This document shows, piece by piece, positions 1-7,984 of a stretch of 17,479 bases of DNA; position 1 is the first letter of the stretch, and every line of letters begins with the position of its first letter. A program made the translations under genes and the position numbers. The notes under the pieces were generated by a model. That model made no database searches. It was not told where the DNA came from and saw only the letters and a program-made list of their open reading frames with translations. The stretch is from an uncultured Bacilli bacterium (GTDB lineage Bacteria; Bacillota_I; Bacilli_A; RF39; UBA660): positions 1-17,479 of the forward strand of contig CAJTYF010000030.1 in assembly GCA_910583945.1 (NCBI GenBank). Reading direction: 5' to 3'.

Positions 1-151
1 TGGTTTCTATTAAGCTAATCTTATTTTGATATTCTTCTTTGCGTACTCGTTCTCCAACACCTTTAAACGATGCAAACGCTAGCATAATTATAATCCCCAA
101 TACAACTGTGATTGCCATTAATTCGACAATGGTAAACCCTTTTTGATTCAT
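1..151 (-). CDS. Prepilin-like protein, N-terminal part (runs off the left edge)
   Basis: Only the first 50 residues lie in the window. The protein opens MNQKGFTIVELMAITVVLG, a class III (type IV pilin) signal: a short basic leader, the G/F cleavage site after Gly5, Glu at mature position 5, then one hydrophobic helix to about residue 26. Such proteins are cut and N-methylated by a prepilin peptidase and inserted in the membrane as pseudopilins or competence-pilus subunits. The ATG follows a GAGGTG ribosome site and a near-consensus promoter. It lies downstream of ftsZ in the same orientation but behind a terminator, so it is probably a separate transcript. The C-terminal part, which would define the subtype, is missing. 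Confidence 0.85.
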   Translation of the reverse strand, partial: MNQKGFTIVELMAITVVLGIIIMLAFASFKGVGERVRKEEYQNKISLIET

Positions 152-178
152 TTTATACACACCTCTATTATGATTATT

Positions 179-207
179 ATTTTATATTAGTTCTATAAAA
201 TTGTCAA
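179..207 (-). promoter_or_regulatory. Sigma-A promoter of the left prepilin-like gene
   Basis: On the minus strand a perfect -35 TTGACA (207-202) is followed after 17 nt by TAAAAT (184-179). It lies between the ftsZ terminator and the prepilin start codon. Confidence 0.7.
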
Positions 208-221
208 TGTAGGAGAAACGA

Positions 222-257
222 AGCAGAAAAAAGAAAAAAAATGCTATTAAGCATTTT
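222..257 (-). terminator. Rho-independent terminator of ftsA-ftsZ
   Basis: On the minus strand AAAATGC, a 6-nt loop and GCATTTT (257-238) are followed by a U-rich tail of about 16 nt broken by one C. The hairpin overlaps the ftsZ stop codon. The stem is short and AT-rich, but its position is right. Confidence 0.65.
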
Positions 258-1329
258 AAAATCCATTATGATTTCTTAAAAATGGCGGAATATCATATTC
301 TGAGTCATAGTCTTCATCACTTCTTCTTTTTGGTGTCTTATTTTCTCCTCCATTTTTAGGAAGATCATTCATCGTATTATTTTTACCATCAAATCCTGTT
401 GCAATAACGGTGACAATAATATCATCAACTAAATCGGCATTAGGAATCGCTCCAAAAATAATATTAATATCACTATTAGCAGCGGTTCTTACCGTTTCAA
501 CCGCTTCTTCTATTTCCGTAAGAGTTAATGAATCGCCACCCGTAACATTAATAATGGCATCCGTAGCCCCTTCTATTGTAGTTTCTAAAAGTGCACTAGA
601 AACTGCTTGTTCAGCCGCCTCCACCGCGCGATTTTCTCCATCAGCAATACCAATCCCAATAAGAGCCGTTCCAGATTTTTCCATAACCGTTTTCACGTCT
701 GCAAAATCCAAATTGATAAACCCCGTAACAGCAATTAAATCTGAAATAGATTGTACACCTCTTCTTAGAACATTATCAACTTCTTTAAAAGCAACTTTGA
801 AACTTGTTGTTTTATCAACAATATCTTTTAAACGATCGTTTGGAATAATAATTAAAGTATCAACGTGTTTTTTTAATTCTTCTAATCCTACTAGAGCATG
901 TTCCATTCTTCTTTTCCCTTCAAAACGAAAAGGTTTTGTAACAATTCCAACCGTTAAAGCACCTTGTTCTTGAGCAATTTCAGCAATAATTGGTGCCGCT
1001 CCTGTCCCTGTTCCACCGCCTAAACCACAGGCAATAAAAACCATATCTGCTCCCTTTACGCTTTCTTCAATTTCAGCTTTACTCTCTAAAGCGGCTTCTC
1101 TCCCAATTTCAGGATTTGATCCAGCTCCACGTCCACCTGTAATGGTTTCTCCAATTTGAATTTTATGTTCCGCATTAGAAGCATCTAATACTTGTAAATC
1201 CGTATTAACAACATAGAATTCAACACCTTGAACGCCTTCTTCAATCATTCTATTAACGGCATTACAACCACCGCCACCAACACCAAATACTTTAATTTTG
1301 GCAATTGGATTTAAATCTAGTCCGTTCAT
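256..1329 (-). CDS. ftsZ: Cell division protein FtsZ
   Basis: Tubulin-like GTPase that polymerises at mid-cell into the division ring and recruits the divisome; in spore formers it also makes the polar septum. The 357 residues show the N-terminal GGGGCNAVN nucleotide loop (18-26), the tubulin signature GGGTGTGAAP (104-113), the T7 synergy loop NLDFADVK (about 207-214), a short variable linker rich in charged residues (about 320-343), and the conserved C-terminal peptide DIPPFLRN (346-353) that binds FtsA. Length is normal for a Gram-positive FtsZ with a short linker. It starts 12 nt after the ftsA stop codon, so the two are co-transcribed, and it ends in a terminator. Confidence 0.98.
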   Translation of the reverse strand: MNGLDLNPIAKIKVFGVGGGGCNAVNRMIEEGVQGVEFYVVNTDLQVLDASNAEHKIQIGETITGGRGAGSNPEIGREAALESKAEIEESVKGADMVFIACGLGGGTGTGAAPIIAEIAQEQGALTVGIVTKPFRFEGKRRMEHALVGLEELKKHVDTLIIIPNDRLKDIVDKTTSFKVAFKEVDNVLRRGVQSISDLIAVTGFINLDFADVKTVMEKSGTALIGIGIADGENRAVEAAEQAVSSALLETTIEGATDAIINVTGGDSLTLTEIEEAVETVRTAANSDINIIFGAIPNADLVDDIIVTVIATGFDGKNNTMNDLPKNGGENKTPKRRSDEDYDSEYDIPPFLRNHNGF

Positions 1330-1341
1330 AAAACACTCTCC

Positions 1342-2586
1342 TTAATTATCGAAAAAATATCCAAACAATTTTCCTAAAATTGAATGATCAGATATATTCA
1401 TTTTTTTATGTTTTCCACTTAACTCTTCTTGCTCTTCTAAAGAAAAAATAGAAAACTTTTTATCACGCAATTTTAATTTACTACTATAGTATTTAATAAT
1501 TCCTAAGCACGCTGAATATTTATTATTTCTAACGCCTATTTCATGAAGCGTAGCAATTTTAACGTTTGACCTAAAAATATTATCTAAGATTAATTCAAAA
1601 TCGGGCATTTCGCTTACTCCACCCGTTACTATTATATAATGAATTTCTTTTTTTGTTAAGTAATTAATTTGCTTTTTTGCAAGATTCAAAATTTCTTCTA
1701 ATCGACTCATAATAATTTCACTTAATTCGTACTGATTAATAGAAATTCTTTCACCTAACTTATTCGTAACCATTTGAGATACAGAAGCACTAGCCATTCT
1801 TTTATGTGCAAGACCAAGATTTTCTTTTAAACTTCTAGCATCATGTTTCGTTACCTTATATATAAATGATATATCATTATCAATATTTTGTCCACCTATT
1901 TCAAGGACAAACGTATTGGTTAAAACGCCTTTATTAAAAATAGAGACCGTTGTAGTTTCATCCCCTATATTAATAAAAGCCCCCGTATCGTCCTCAATTT
2001 TAGAACTTTTCATAGCATAATAATCGCCCATTGAAGTCATTGAAATATCAATCACAGCGATTCCTAAACGATCAAAACAACTAATAATAGCGTCGACATT
2101 TTTTTTAGGTATCATACTGACAACAGTCTTAACCATTAATTTATTTGCGGTCATATTGAGAGGATTTCTCACTTGTTTATCTTTATTAATCCAAAAACTG
2201 GTGGGAACAATGCTTACAATTTCTAAACCACTAGGCACTTGATTATAAATAGACGCTTGCATCGCTCTTACTATGTCAATCCCTCGAATCACATGATCTT
2301 CGTTCGTAATGGTAGTTGCCCCTTCACTCACCATAAATTCCGCTTCAAAACTTGGCACGGTAATAGCAACTTTCGTAATTTTTAACCCTAAAACATCTTC
2401 ACATTTTTTTAAACTTTCCTTTAAAACCACTATTAAATCTTCTTTATTGGTTACGAGGCCCTTTTTAATCCCTTTAGAACTGGTTTCTGAAACCGCTAAA
2501 ATATTCGTTCGTTGATGCACCATTTCGGCAACAATCATTTTAATCGAATCAGAACCAATATCCATACCAGCAATTATTTCTCTCAT
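1342..2586 (-). CDS. ftsA: Cell division protein FtsA
   Basis: Actin-like ATPase that tethers FtsZ filaments to the membrane. Of the 414 residues, the phosphate-1 motif GMDIGSDSIK (7-16), the phosphate-2 motif around FINIGDETTT (204-213) and the adenosine motif VTGGVSEMP (321-329) mark the actin/HSP70 fold. The FtsA-specific 1C subdomain occupies roughly residues 85-165. The last 12 residues (ILGKLFGYFFDN) form a typical amphipathic membrane-targeting helix. The order ftsA-ftsZ is the standard one, but here the pair stands alone: no mur genes, divIB or ylm genes flank it. It has its own promoter, separate from the upstream dehydrogenase gene. Confidence 0.95.
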   Translation of the reverse strand: MREIIAGMDIGSDSIKMIVAEMVHQRTNILAVSETSSKGIKKGLVTNKEDLIVVLKESLKKCEDVLGLKITKVAITVPSFEAEFMVSEGATTITNEDHVIRGIDIVRAMQASIYNQVPSGLEIVSIVPTSFWINKDKQVRNPLNMTANKLMVKTVVSMIPKKNVDAIISCFDRLGIAVIDISMTSMGDYYAMKSSKIEDDTGAFINIGDETTTVSIFNKGVLTNTFVLEIGGQNIDNDISFIYKVTKHDARSLKENLGLAHKRMASASVSQMVTNKLGERISINQYELSEIIMSRLEEILNLAKKQINYLTKKEIHYIIVTGGVSEMPDFELILDNIFRSNVKIATLHEIGVRNNKYSACLGIIKYYSSKLKLRDKKFSIFSLEEQEELSGKHKKMNISDHSILGKLFGYFFDN

Positions 2587-2612
2587 AAGCCTCTCCTATT
2601 TTTCTAAATAAT

Positions 2613-2641
2613 ATTATATAAAAATAATAGTCAAAACTCAA
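2613..2641 (-). promoter_or_regulatory. Sigma-A promoter of ftsA-ftsZ
   Basis: Minus-strand TTGAGT (2641-2636), a 17-nt spacer and a perfect TATAAT (2618-2613). It lies in the 91-nt gap between the dehydrogenase stop and the ftsA start. Confidence 0.7.
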
Positions 2642-2677
2642 GAACTAAGTCTAGGATTTTAAAATAAATCGAAACGC

Positions 2678-3652
2678 TTACTGAGTAACGATACCTTGAC
2701 AGGCTTCTCCATTAAATATCTTTTCTAAATTTTCAATACACATTTCTTCTACACGTTTTTCACCTTCAACTGCATTATAACCTGTATGAGGAGTTAATAA
2801 AAATTTTCCAGTAGGTAATGATAATAAGTTAGCTTCTATAGAATCGAAAGAAACTGGTTCTTCATAAAAACCATCAAAAGCACATCCAGCAATTTTATCT
2901 TCCTTTAAAAGATGATATAAAGAAGTAGCATCAACAATCTCGGCCCTTGCTGTATTAATCAAATAAGCATGTTTTGGCATTAAAGAAAGATAGTTTTCTC
3001 CAATCAATCCTTTTGTAGACGCATTAAGAGGTAAATGAATCGAAACAATATCTGAAAGGGTAAAAAGTTCTTCTAATGAAGTTCTTTGCATATTATAACT
3101 TTTTTCCATCTCTTTTTTCTCTTCTAAATCATAATACAATATTTTAGTATGAAACGCTTGGCACATCAATTTCGCAAATGGTATACCTATATGGCCTAAC
3201 CCTACTATACCAATGGTTTTATTTTGTAAATCAAAAAAAGTCTTTTCCTCCCATATACCTTTCTTTGTATTTTCATGATGTTGCAACAGTTTTTGATTTA
3301 AAGCAAAAATTAAACCTAGAGTAAACTCAGCAACCGAATACGAATTAACTTTTGGAGTGTTGGCTACGATTTTACCATATTTTTTAGCAACCTCTTTATC
3401 AACACATTTTTCATAACCTATTCCAAAAAACTGAATAATCTTGAGTTTAGGACAAGCTGATAAAACATTAGAAGTATATTTTTCTTCCCCATTTACAATT
3501 ACTGCATCACAATCCTTTAAGTTTTCAATGAGCTCCTTTTCACTTAAATAACGAGAAGCTGAAACAATTTCCATTCCATATTTTTCTAAAAGCATTTGTC
3601 TTTTGTTTTTATCAAAAGTACATCCAGTAAATAATACTTTATTTTGCATCAT
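2678..3652 (-). CDS. D-isomer-specific 2-hydroxyacid dehydrogenase (SerA/LdhA-like)
   Basis: NAD-dependent oxidoreductase of the D-2-hydroxyacid dehydrogenase family, about 324 residues, cytoplasmic. A split catalytic domain surrounds a Rossmann domain with the dinucleotide motif GLGHIG (151-156 from this start). The catalytic triad of the family is visible: Arg in INTARAE (236), Glu in YEEP (264/265) and His in TPHTG (289). It lacks the C-terminal ACT domain of long SerA proteins. The substrate (phosphoglycerate, hydroxypyruvate or another 2-keto acid) cannot be read from the sequence. The frame opens upstream with TTG at 3664, but that codon overlaps the GGAGG ribosome site (3662-3658), so translation more likely begins at the ATG at 3652 or the one at 3649. 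It is the last gene of the cdsA-rasP operon, 49 nt after rasP. Confidence 0.85.
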   Translation of the reverse strand: MMQNKVLFTGCTFDKNKRQMLLEKYGMEIVSASRYLSEKELIENLKDCDAVIVNGEEKYTSNVLSACPKLKIIQFFGIGYEKCVDKEVAKKYGKIVANTPKVNSYSVAEFTLGLIFALNQKLLQHHENTKKGIWEEKTFFDLQNKTIGIVGLGHIGIPFAKLMCQAFHTKILYYDLEEKKEMEKSYNMQRTSLEELFTLSDIVSIHLPLNASTKGLIGENYLSLMPKHAYLINTARAEIVDATSLYHLLKEDKIAGCAFDGFYEEPVSFDSIEANLLSLPTGKFLLTPHTGYNAVEGEKRVEEMCIENLEKIFNGEACQGIVTQ

Positions 3653-3701
3653 CTCTTCCTCCAAAAATAGTTTTATCTCCTGAAAACTATCTCTATTCTT
3701 T

Positions 3702-4772
3702 CTAAAAAAATTTAATAATATCCTGAATCGTAATATAAACCATTAATAAAAGCAACAATATGAATCCCACATTATGAAAAGTATTTTCAATCTTACTATT
3801 CACTGGGCTTCTTTTAATCTTCTCAATAATTAGGAATAAAACTCGTCCACCATCAAAAGCTGGAAAAGGTAAAATATTAATAAAACCCACATTAATACTT
3901 AAAAAAGCCATGATGTAAATCACTTGAGAAAGCCCCACACTTACAGATTGACCCACCACTTCATAAATTCCGACAGGACCTGATAAAGAATTTAAACCAA
4001 TCTTACCTGTAAACAAACTTGTGATGGTCAATAGCATAGAATCTACAATACTTTGAAATTTACAAAAAGCATACTTAAGACTGGCAAAAAATCCTTTTTC
4101 TTCTTCTCCACCTACTCGAAAACCAAAAACATTACTTTCAGTTCCATCTTCATTCTTTTGTTTATCCGGTTTCACTTCATAAGTATAAGTCTTTCCATCA
4201 TTTTTCTTAACATCAAATTGATACGTTTCGTTCTTATTTTTACGATACAATGCAATCTGTAACTTGTCCCATGAAAGAGTTTTAACTCCATTTACTTTAG
4301 TAATCGTATCCCCGACTTCAATAGGTGAAGAAGTTTCTTTAGATAAAGCTTTAGAAATAGCAGAATCAGGTACTATTTCGCTAATCATCGGCTTAGTAGG
4401 AGTTGCCCCCCAAATTAAAGCAATAATAAAAAGTGTAACAATCGCTAAAATAAAGTTATTAACCACTCCAGCGACCAAAATAATTAAGCGTTGATACCAC
4501 TTCTTATTACACATTAAATCTTCTTTTTGGATCTTATCATCATCATCGTAAACTTCTCCAGCCATAGAAACAAATCCTCCGATAGGAAAAGCTCTTAAAT
4601 TATAATCGATGCCATCACGTCCCTTGTGCGTATGAAGAACAGGACCCATACCTAGTGAGAATTCATAAATATGTACACCAAATTTCTTAGCCCAAATAAA
4701 ATGACCAAACTCATGAATCAAAATAATAATACCTAAAATAACAATTAATAATAAAATATTTAAAAACCACAT
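3702..4772 (-). CDS. rasP: Site-2-type intramembrane zinc metalloprotease RasP/RseP
   Basis: M50-family protease that cuts membrane-embedded substrates; B. subtilis RasP acts on the anti-sigma factor RsiW, FtsL and signal-peptide remnants. The 356-residue protein has the zinc motif HEFGH (20-24) in the first membrane helix, a second hydrophobic segment near residues 103-124, a single central PDZ domain (about 130-205), and the third zinc ligand in the FDGG motif (306-309) followed by a last membrane helix. FDGG replaces the usual LDGG, a mild change that leaves the Asp ligand. A strong AAAGGAGG site precedes the ATG, and the cdsA stop lies 15 nt upstream. In many Firmicutes dxr lies between cdsA and rasP; here it does not. 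Confidence 0.95.
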   Translation of the reverse strand: MWFLNILLLIVILGIIILIHEFGHFIWAKKFGVHIYEFSLGMGPVLHTHKGRDGIDYNLRAFPIGGFVSMAGEVYDDDDKIQKEDLMCNKKWYQRLIILVAGVVNNFILAIVTLFIIALIWGATPTKPMISEIVPDSAISKALSKETSSPIEVGDTITKVNGVKTLSWDKLQIALYRKNKNETYQFDVKKNDGKTYTYEVKPDKQKNEDGTESNVFGFRVGGEEEKGFFASLKYAFCKFQSIVDSMLLTITSLFTGKIGLNSLSGPVGIYEVVGQSVSVGLSQVIYIMAFLSINVGFINILPFPAFDGGRVLFLIIEKIKRSPVNSKIENTFHNVGFILLLLLMVYITIQDIIKFF

Positions 4773-4787
4773 AATTTTTTCCTCCTT

Positions 4788-5567
4788 TTAAATAAATTCC
4801 AATATCCATAAACAAGCCAGGGTAACAAGCATCAAACTATCCATCCGATCTAAAACGCCACCATGCCCAGGAATGAAATGGCTAAAATCTTTAATACCAT
4901 TTTCTCTTTTAATCTTACTAAACATTAAATCGCTGAATTGACTAACAACAGATAAAAGAAGCGTAACACCTAAAACTGTCCATAAAGGGGCTTGATGAAT
5001 AAAATAGAAATAAATCAAAGTAGCCAAAATTGTTGCTAAAACACTCCCACCTATACTTCCTTCAACGGTTTTACCAGGACTAATCTTGGGTATTAATTTA
5101 TGACGACCCATAAAATTACCAAAAAGCATCGCAAAAATATCTGTAAAAATAGGGATAGAACCAATATAAATTAAATACCAAACCCCCCGCATGCGAATCA
5201 ATTGCAACGTTTTAAAAATGACTCCTAAAAATAAAACCATTGTACTTAAATAAATTGCATCCTGAGCATTGTAATGTTCCTTATAAAACAAACTAGGGAG
5301 AAATAAACTAAAAACAAGAAAAGCAAACGCTTTTGAATTCTCTAAAACTGTCACTTCCTCCAAAAATAAAATTAGAAAAAAATCTAATAAACAAACAAAT
5401 TCCATGAATATAGGAATTTTTTGATGATGATGTTCCAAGAGTAAAATCTCTTTCAAACAAAGACTTCCTAAAAGAAAACAAAAGATTTTAAAAGTTAATC
5501 CCCCTATTAAACATAATGGAACGGTAATAATTGTTATTATAACACCACTAATCAATCTTTTTTTCAT
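4788..5567 (-). CDS. cdsA: Phosphatidate cytidylyltransferase (CDP-diglyceride synthase)
   Basis: Makes CDP-diacylglycerol from phosphatidic acid and CTP, the branch point of phospholipid synthesis. The 259-residue polytopic membrane protein has several hydrophobic helices and ends with the family signature at residues 217-243, seen as SKIKREN, IKD and PGHGGVLDRMD, which fits the conserved S-x-x-KR-x4-KD-...-HGG-x-x-DR-x-D pattern. It is first in an operon with rasP and the dehydrogenase. The uppS and frr genes that usually precede it are absent here; hup lies upstream instead. The ribosome site (AGAGGG) is modest. Confidence 0.95.
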   Translation of the reverse strand: MKKRLISGVIITIITVPLCLIGGLTFKIFCFLLGSLCLKEILLLEHHHQKIPIFMEFVCLLDFFLILFLEEVTVLENSKAFAFLVFSLFLPSLFYKEHYNAQDAIYLSTMVLFLGVIFKTLQLIRMRGVWYLIYIGSIPIFTDIFAMLFGNFMGRHKLIPKISPGKTVEGSIGGSVLATILATLIYFYFIHQAPLWTVLGVTLLLSVVSQFSDLMFSKIKRENGIKDFSHFIPGHGGVLDRMDSLMLVTLACLWILEFI

Positions 5568-5605
5568 TACTACCCTCTTTCATTATAAAAATATGCTTCT
5601 TATAA

Positions 5606-5634
5606 ATTATATAATAGTAAAAACTAAAAGTCTA
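5606..5634 (-). promoter_or_regulatory. Sigma-A promoter of cdsA-rasP operon
   Basis: Minus-strand TAGACT (5634-5629), a 17-nt spacer and a perfect TATAAT (5611-5606), about 40 nt before the cdsA start and just after the hup terminator. Confidence 0.65.
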
Positions 5635-5635
5635 T

Positions 5636-5667
5636 AAAAAGAAAAAAGTTAACCATAAGTTAACTTT
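5636..5667 (-). terminator. Terminator of hup
   Basis: On the minus strand AAAGTTAAC, a 5-nt loop and GTTAACTTT (5667-5645) form a perfect 9-bp stem followed by TTTCTTTTT. It lies 19 nt past the hup stop codon. Confidence 0.8.
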
Positions 5668-5685
5668 CCAAAACTTTTACGCGTA

Positions 5686-5958
5686 TTAGTTAATAGCGTC
5701 TTTAAGTTTACTTCCAGCTTTAAATGAAGCAACAGTTTTAGCTGGAATTTTAATAGCTTCTTTTGTTAATGGATTAATTCCATCACGAGCTGCTCTAGTT
5801 TTAGCACTAAAAGTACCAAATCCTACAAAAGTAACTTTACCTTCGTTTTTAAGTCCTTCGGTAATAGCATCAAATGCAGCATCTAAAGCACGAGCTGCAG
5901 CTGCTTTTGATATTTCAGCTTGTTCAGCGATTCTTTCTATTACATCTTGTTTTGACAT
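5686..5958 (-). CDS. hup: DNA-binding protein HU
   Basis: Small basic histone-like protein that bends and compacts DNA as a dimer. The 90 residues are the standard HU length. The N-terminal helices begin MSKQDVIERIAEQAEIS, and the DNABII signature GFGTFSAKTRAARDG is followed by NPLT, the loop at the tip of the DNA-gripping arm, with its Pro. It lies directly downstream of spoIVA, as hbs does in B. subtilis. A leader of about 60-100 nt, a GGGAGG ribosome site and its own terminator suggest independent, strong expression. Confidence 0.97.
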   Translation of the reverse strand: MSKQDVIERIAEQAEISKAAAARALDAAFDAITEGLKNEGKVTFVGFGTFSAKTRAARDGINPLTKEAIKIPAKTVASFKAGSKLKDAIN

Positions 5959-6014
5959 AAATTTTTACCTCCCAATAATTTCTATTTTCATAAGGACTGA
6001 AACCTTACATACTA

Positions 6015-6053
6015 AAAATAGCAAATATTATAGATAAAAGCAAGAAAAAACAA
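6015..6053 (-). promoter_or_regulatory. Candidate promoter region of hup
   Basis: Two overlapping candidates on the minus strand. One is TTGCTT (6043-6038), 17 nt, TATTTT (6020-6015). The other is a perfect TATAAT (6032-6027) with a poor TTGTTT -35 at 15-nt spacing. One of them probably serves hup; I cannot choose. Confidence 0.4.
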
Positions 6054-6065
6054 GAAATTTTATAT

Positions 6066-7544
6066 TTATATGACAATCGTAATTAAATTGCTTGACCCTT
6101 TATTGACAATCTTAGTCACCGTTTGACTCAGTTTATAACGCATGGCATCAGGCATAACGGATAATTTAGCTTGAATTCCTTCTTTAACAATGACATCCAA
6201 ACTTCTTCCAAAAATTTCACTTTTCCATATACTACTTGGATCTACTTCATAATCTTTCATAAGATAATTAATGAGTTCTTTACTTTGTAATTCACTACCT
6301 ATTATTGGTTCAAACGTTGATTCAACATTCACACGCATCAAATGAATACTTGACGCGACCGCTTTTAATTTGACACCGTAACGACTACCTTGTTTAATAA
6401 TTTCTGGTGTAGAAAGCGTCATATCTTTTAAAGTAGGATAAACGATACCATACCCCGTACTTTTAGCCATTCTAAGAGCTTCCTTCATGGTATCCAACTC
6501 TTCTTTTCCATCTTTATAAGTGGTAAATATTTTAATCAAGCCCGCTTTAGTCGTTACCATATCTCCCATTAAATCTTTTAAAACTTTATTATAAAGCTCT
6601 TCACTACTCTCTAAATTAATAGTAACTTCTCCAACACCTGAATCGAGCTCACTAATATAGCTTTTACTAATCACTTCTGAATCTTTAAAAGAATTTAAGA
6701 TATTATCAATATCTCGTATTTTACGAACCGATGTAATGCTTTCTCTTATTTTATCCACATACTCTTTCTTAATAGGATTATTATGATCTAAAACATGCAC
6801 CCATTTTGGAATATTAACTTTGATATTTAAAATTTGAAATTCATACAAAGCTTCTTTTAAAACATTGAGAATTTCTCCCTCAGTCATTTCTAAAACGTTT
6901 AAAGGAAGAACTGGAACTTCATAACTTTCTCTTAATTCATTAGCTAAATTAAGAGTCATTTGACTTTCTTTATTTTTAGAATTTAAAACAACTATAAAAG
7001 GTTTGCCTAATTCTTTTAATTCATTAATGACTTTTTCTTCTGCTTCAATATAATTTTCTCTAGGAATTTCTCCTATCGTTCCATCACTCGTCATCACAAT
7101 TCCAATGGTAGCATGATCTCGAATCACTTTTTCTGTTCCAATTTCAGCGGCTTCGGTAAAAGTCACACTGTCTTCAAACCAAGGCGTCTTAACCATTCGT
7201 GGGTTCCCATCTTCATCAATATGCCCATTGGCTCCTTTGATTACAAAACCCACACAATCCACTAATTTAATGCTTGTTTCAAACTCATTGACCTTAATTT
7301 TTGCTCCACTACTTGGTACAAACTTTGGCTCCGTAGTCATAATCGTTTTTCCCTCAGCACTTTGAGGAATTTCATCCAAACATTTTCTTTTTTCATACTC
7401 ATCTTCAATATTTGGAACCACTAAATTTTCTATAAATCTTTTTATAAAAGTCGATTTACCACAACGAACAGCCCCGACAACACCTAGATAAATCTCACCT
7501 TGACCTCGAGTAGCAATCGATTTAATTATTTCACTTTTTTCCAT
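6066..7544 (-). CDS. spoIVA: Stage IV sporulation protein A (spore coat morphogenetic ATPase)
   Basis: SpoIVA binds and hydrolyses ATP and polymerises on the forespore surface as the basement layer of the coat; it also recruits other coat proteins and is needed for the cortex. The protein matches the family end to end: N-terminal MEKSEII, Walker A GAVRCGKST (24-32), the stretch QSAEGKTIMTTEPKFVP, LVDCVGF, the DGTIGEIPR region, and the C-terminal block SIWKSEIFGRSLD and VKEGIQAKLS. From the ATG at 7544 the length is 492 residues, equal to the B. subtilis protein. The frame extends to an ATG at 7562, but that codon overlaps the AAAGGA ribosome site, so 7544 is preferred. An XRE gene lies upstream with no clear terminator between. 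hup follows. Confidence 0.97.
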   Translation of the reverse strand: MEKSEIIKSIATRGQGEIYLGVVGAVRCGKSTFIKRFIENLVVPNIEDEYEKRKCLDEIPQSAEGKTIMTTEPKFVPSSGAKIKVNEFETSIKLVDCVGFVIKGANGHIDEDGNPRMVKTPWFEDSVTFTEAAEIGTEKVIRDHATIGIVMTSDGTIGEIPRENYIEAEEKVINELKELGKPFIVVLNSKNKESQMTLNLANELRESYEVPVLPLNVLEMTEGEILNVLKEALYEFQILNIKVNIPKWVHVLDHNNPIKKEYVDKIRESITSVRKIRDIDNILNSFKDSEVISKSYISELDSGVGEVTINLESSEELYNKVLKDLMGDMVTTKAGLIKIFTTYKDGKEELDTMKEALRMAKSTGYGIVYPTLKDMTLSTPEIIKQGSRYGVKLKAVASSIHLMRVNVESTFEPIIGSELQSKELINYLMKDYEVDPSSIWKSEIFGRSLDVIVKEGIQAKLSVMPDAMRYKLSQTVTKIVNKGSSNLITIVI

Positions 7545-7574
7545 TTTTACTAATCCTTTCATCTTTTCTATTTA

Positions 7575-7582
7575 AGACTATG
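7575..7582 (-). promoter_or_regulatory. Possible sigma-E-type -10 element of spoIVA
   Basis: Minus-strand CATAGTCT (7582-7575) fits the CATAnnnT form of mother-cell sigma-E/K -10 elements and would start RNA about 20 nt before the ribosome site. I see no convincing -35 at the right distance. spoIVA is sigma-E-dependent in B. subtilis, which is the main reason for listing this. Confidence 0.3.
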
Positions 7583-7665
7583 AAATAAGAAAATCAATTA
7601 GAACCATCGAAAACAAATTTAATCCTCTTTTAAAAGGGTAGACAAAAAAAGACACATCCATTACT

Positions 7666-7866
7666 TTAGTTTTCATAAAACAAATCATCCGGTTTAAGAT
7701 TAAAAATTGCAGCAATTTTAACAGCCATTTCATAGTATAATCTTCTCTTTTTATGTTCAATTTGCCAATAAAAACCTTGACTAATTCCAAGCATTGTCGC
7801 CATGTCTTGATGACTGTATTTATAACGTTCACGTATTTCTGTGAGTTTCTTATAACTATCGATCAC
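7666..7866 (-). CDS. Small XRE-family regulator (copy 1, upstream of spoIVA)
   Basis: A 66-residue protein that is essentially one XRE/Cro-type helix-turn-helix (about residues 8-62). The turn and recognition helix lie in MATMLGISQGFYWQIE, and it ends with the block NLKPDDLFYE. Start is GTG at 7866 behind TTGAGG with 8-nt spacing. It is a clear paralog of the gene at 8724-8939: about 42 of 62 aligned residues agree by eye, most in the C-terminal half. It sits 121 nt upstream of spoIVA with no obvious terminator, so read-through into spoIVA is possible, and it is divergent from the tandem-HTH gene at 7985. Likely an autoregulated repressor; its target is unknown. Confidence 0.88.
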   Translation of the reverse strand: MIDSYKKLTEIRERYKYSHQDMATMLGISQGFYWQIEHKKRRLYYEMAVKIAAIFNLKPDDLFYEN

Positions 7867-7913
7867 TTAAAAAACCTCAACTTTCTATCACTTCAATCTC
7901 AATTATATCACTT
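7862..7913. repeat. Three ATCACTT direct repeats in the XRE copy 1 promoter/leader
   Basis: ATCACTT occurs at 7862-7868, 7887-7893 and 7907-7913; the last two extend to TATCACTT. Read toward the XRE gene they are AAGTGAT; one borders the -10 box, one lies in the leader and one includes the GTG start codon. Could be operator half-sites, or chance in AT-rich DNA. Confidence 0.4.
7902..7907 (-). promoter_or_regulatory. -10 element of XRE copy 1 promoter
   Basis: A perfect TATAAT on the minus strand (7907-7902), giving a leader of about 30 nt. The -35 position reads TGGGGT, a poor match, and falls in the motif shared with XRE copy 2, which suggests a regulated or activator-dependent promoter. 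Confidence 0.5.
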
Positions 7914-7917
7914 TTTA

Positions 7918-7946
7918 TTACAATACCCCACACATTTCCGTATTTT
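7918..7946 (+). promoter_or_regulatory. Candidate promoter of the tandem-HTH gene, with shared CCCC motif
   Basis: TTACAA (7918-7923), 17 nt, TATTTT (7941-7946) is a moderate sigma-A match on the plus strand. The TTACAATACCCCA stretch (7918-7930) recurs as TTACAATCATACCCCA at 8954-8969, in the second divergent XRE intergenic region. Confidence 0.4.
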
Positions 7947-7984
7947 AATTTTTTTTTACGAGAAAATTATATGTAGGTGGTACT

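Noticed and set aside
410..973. Long plus-strand open frame opposite ftsZ
   Set aside because: Antisense shadow of ftsZ; its product is low-complexity Ser/Ile/Thr and it has no ribosome site. ftsZ is certain on the other strand.
2655..2695. Hairpin-like CGTTACTCAGTAAGCG near the dehydrogenase stop codon as a terminator
   Set aside because: The stem is short with a bulge and tiny loop, and the following T-run is broken; too weak to call.
7578..7832. 84-codon minus-strand frame between spoIVA and XRE copy 1
   Set aside because: Overlaps the XRE gene in another frame; the XRE frame has clear family identity and a ribosome site.
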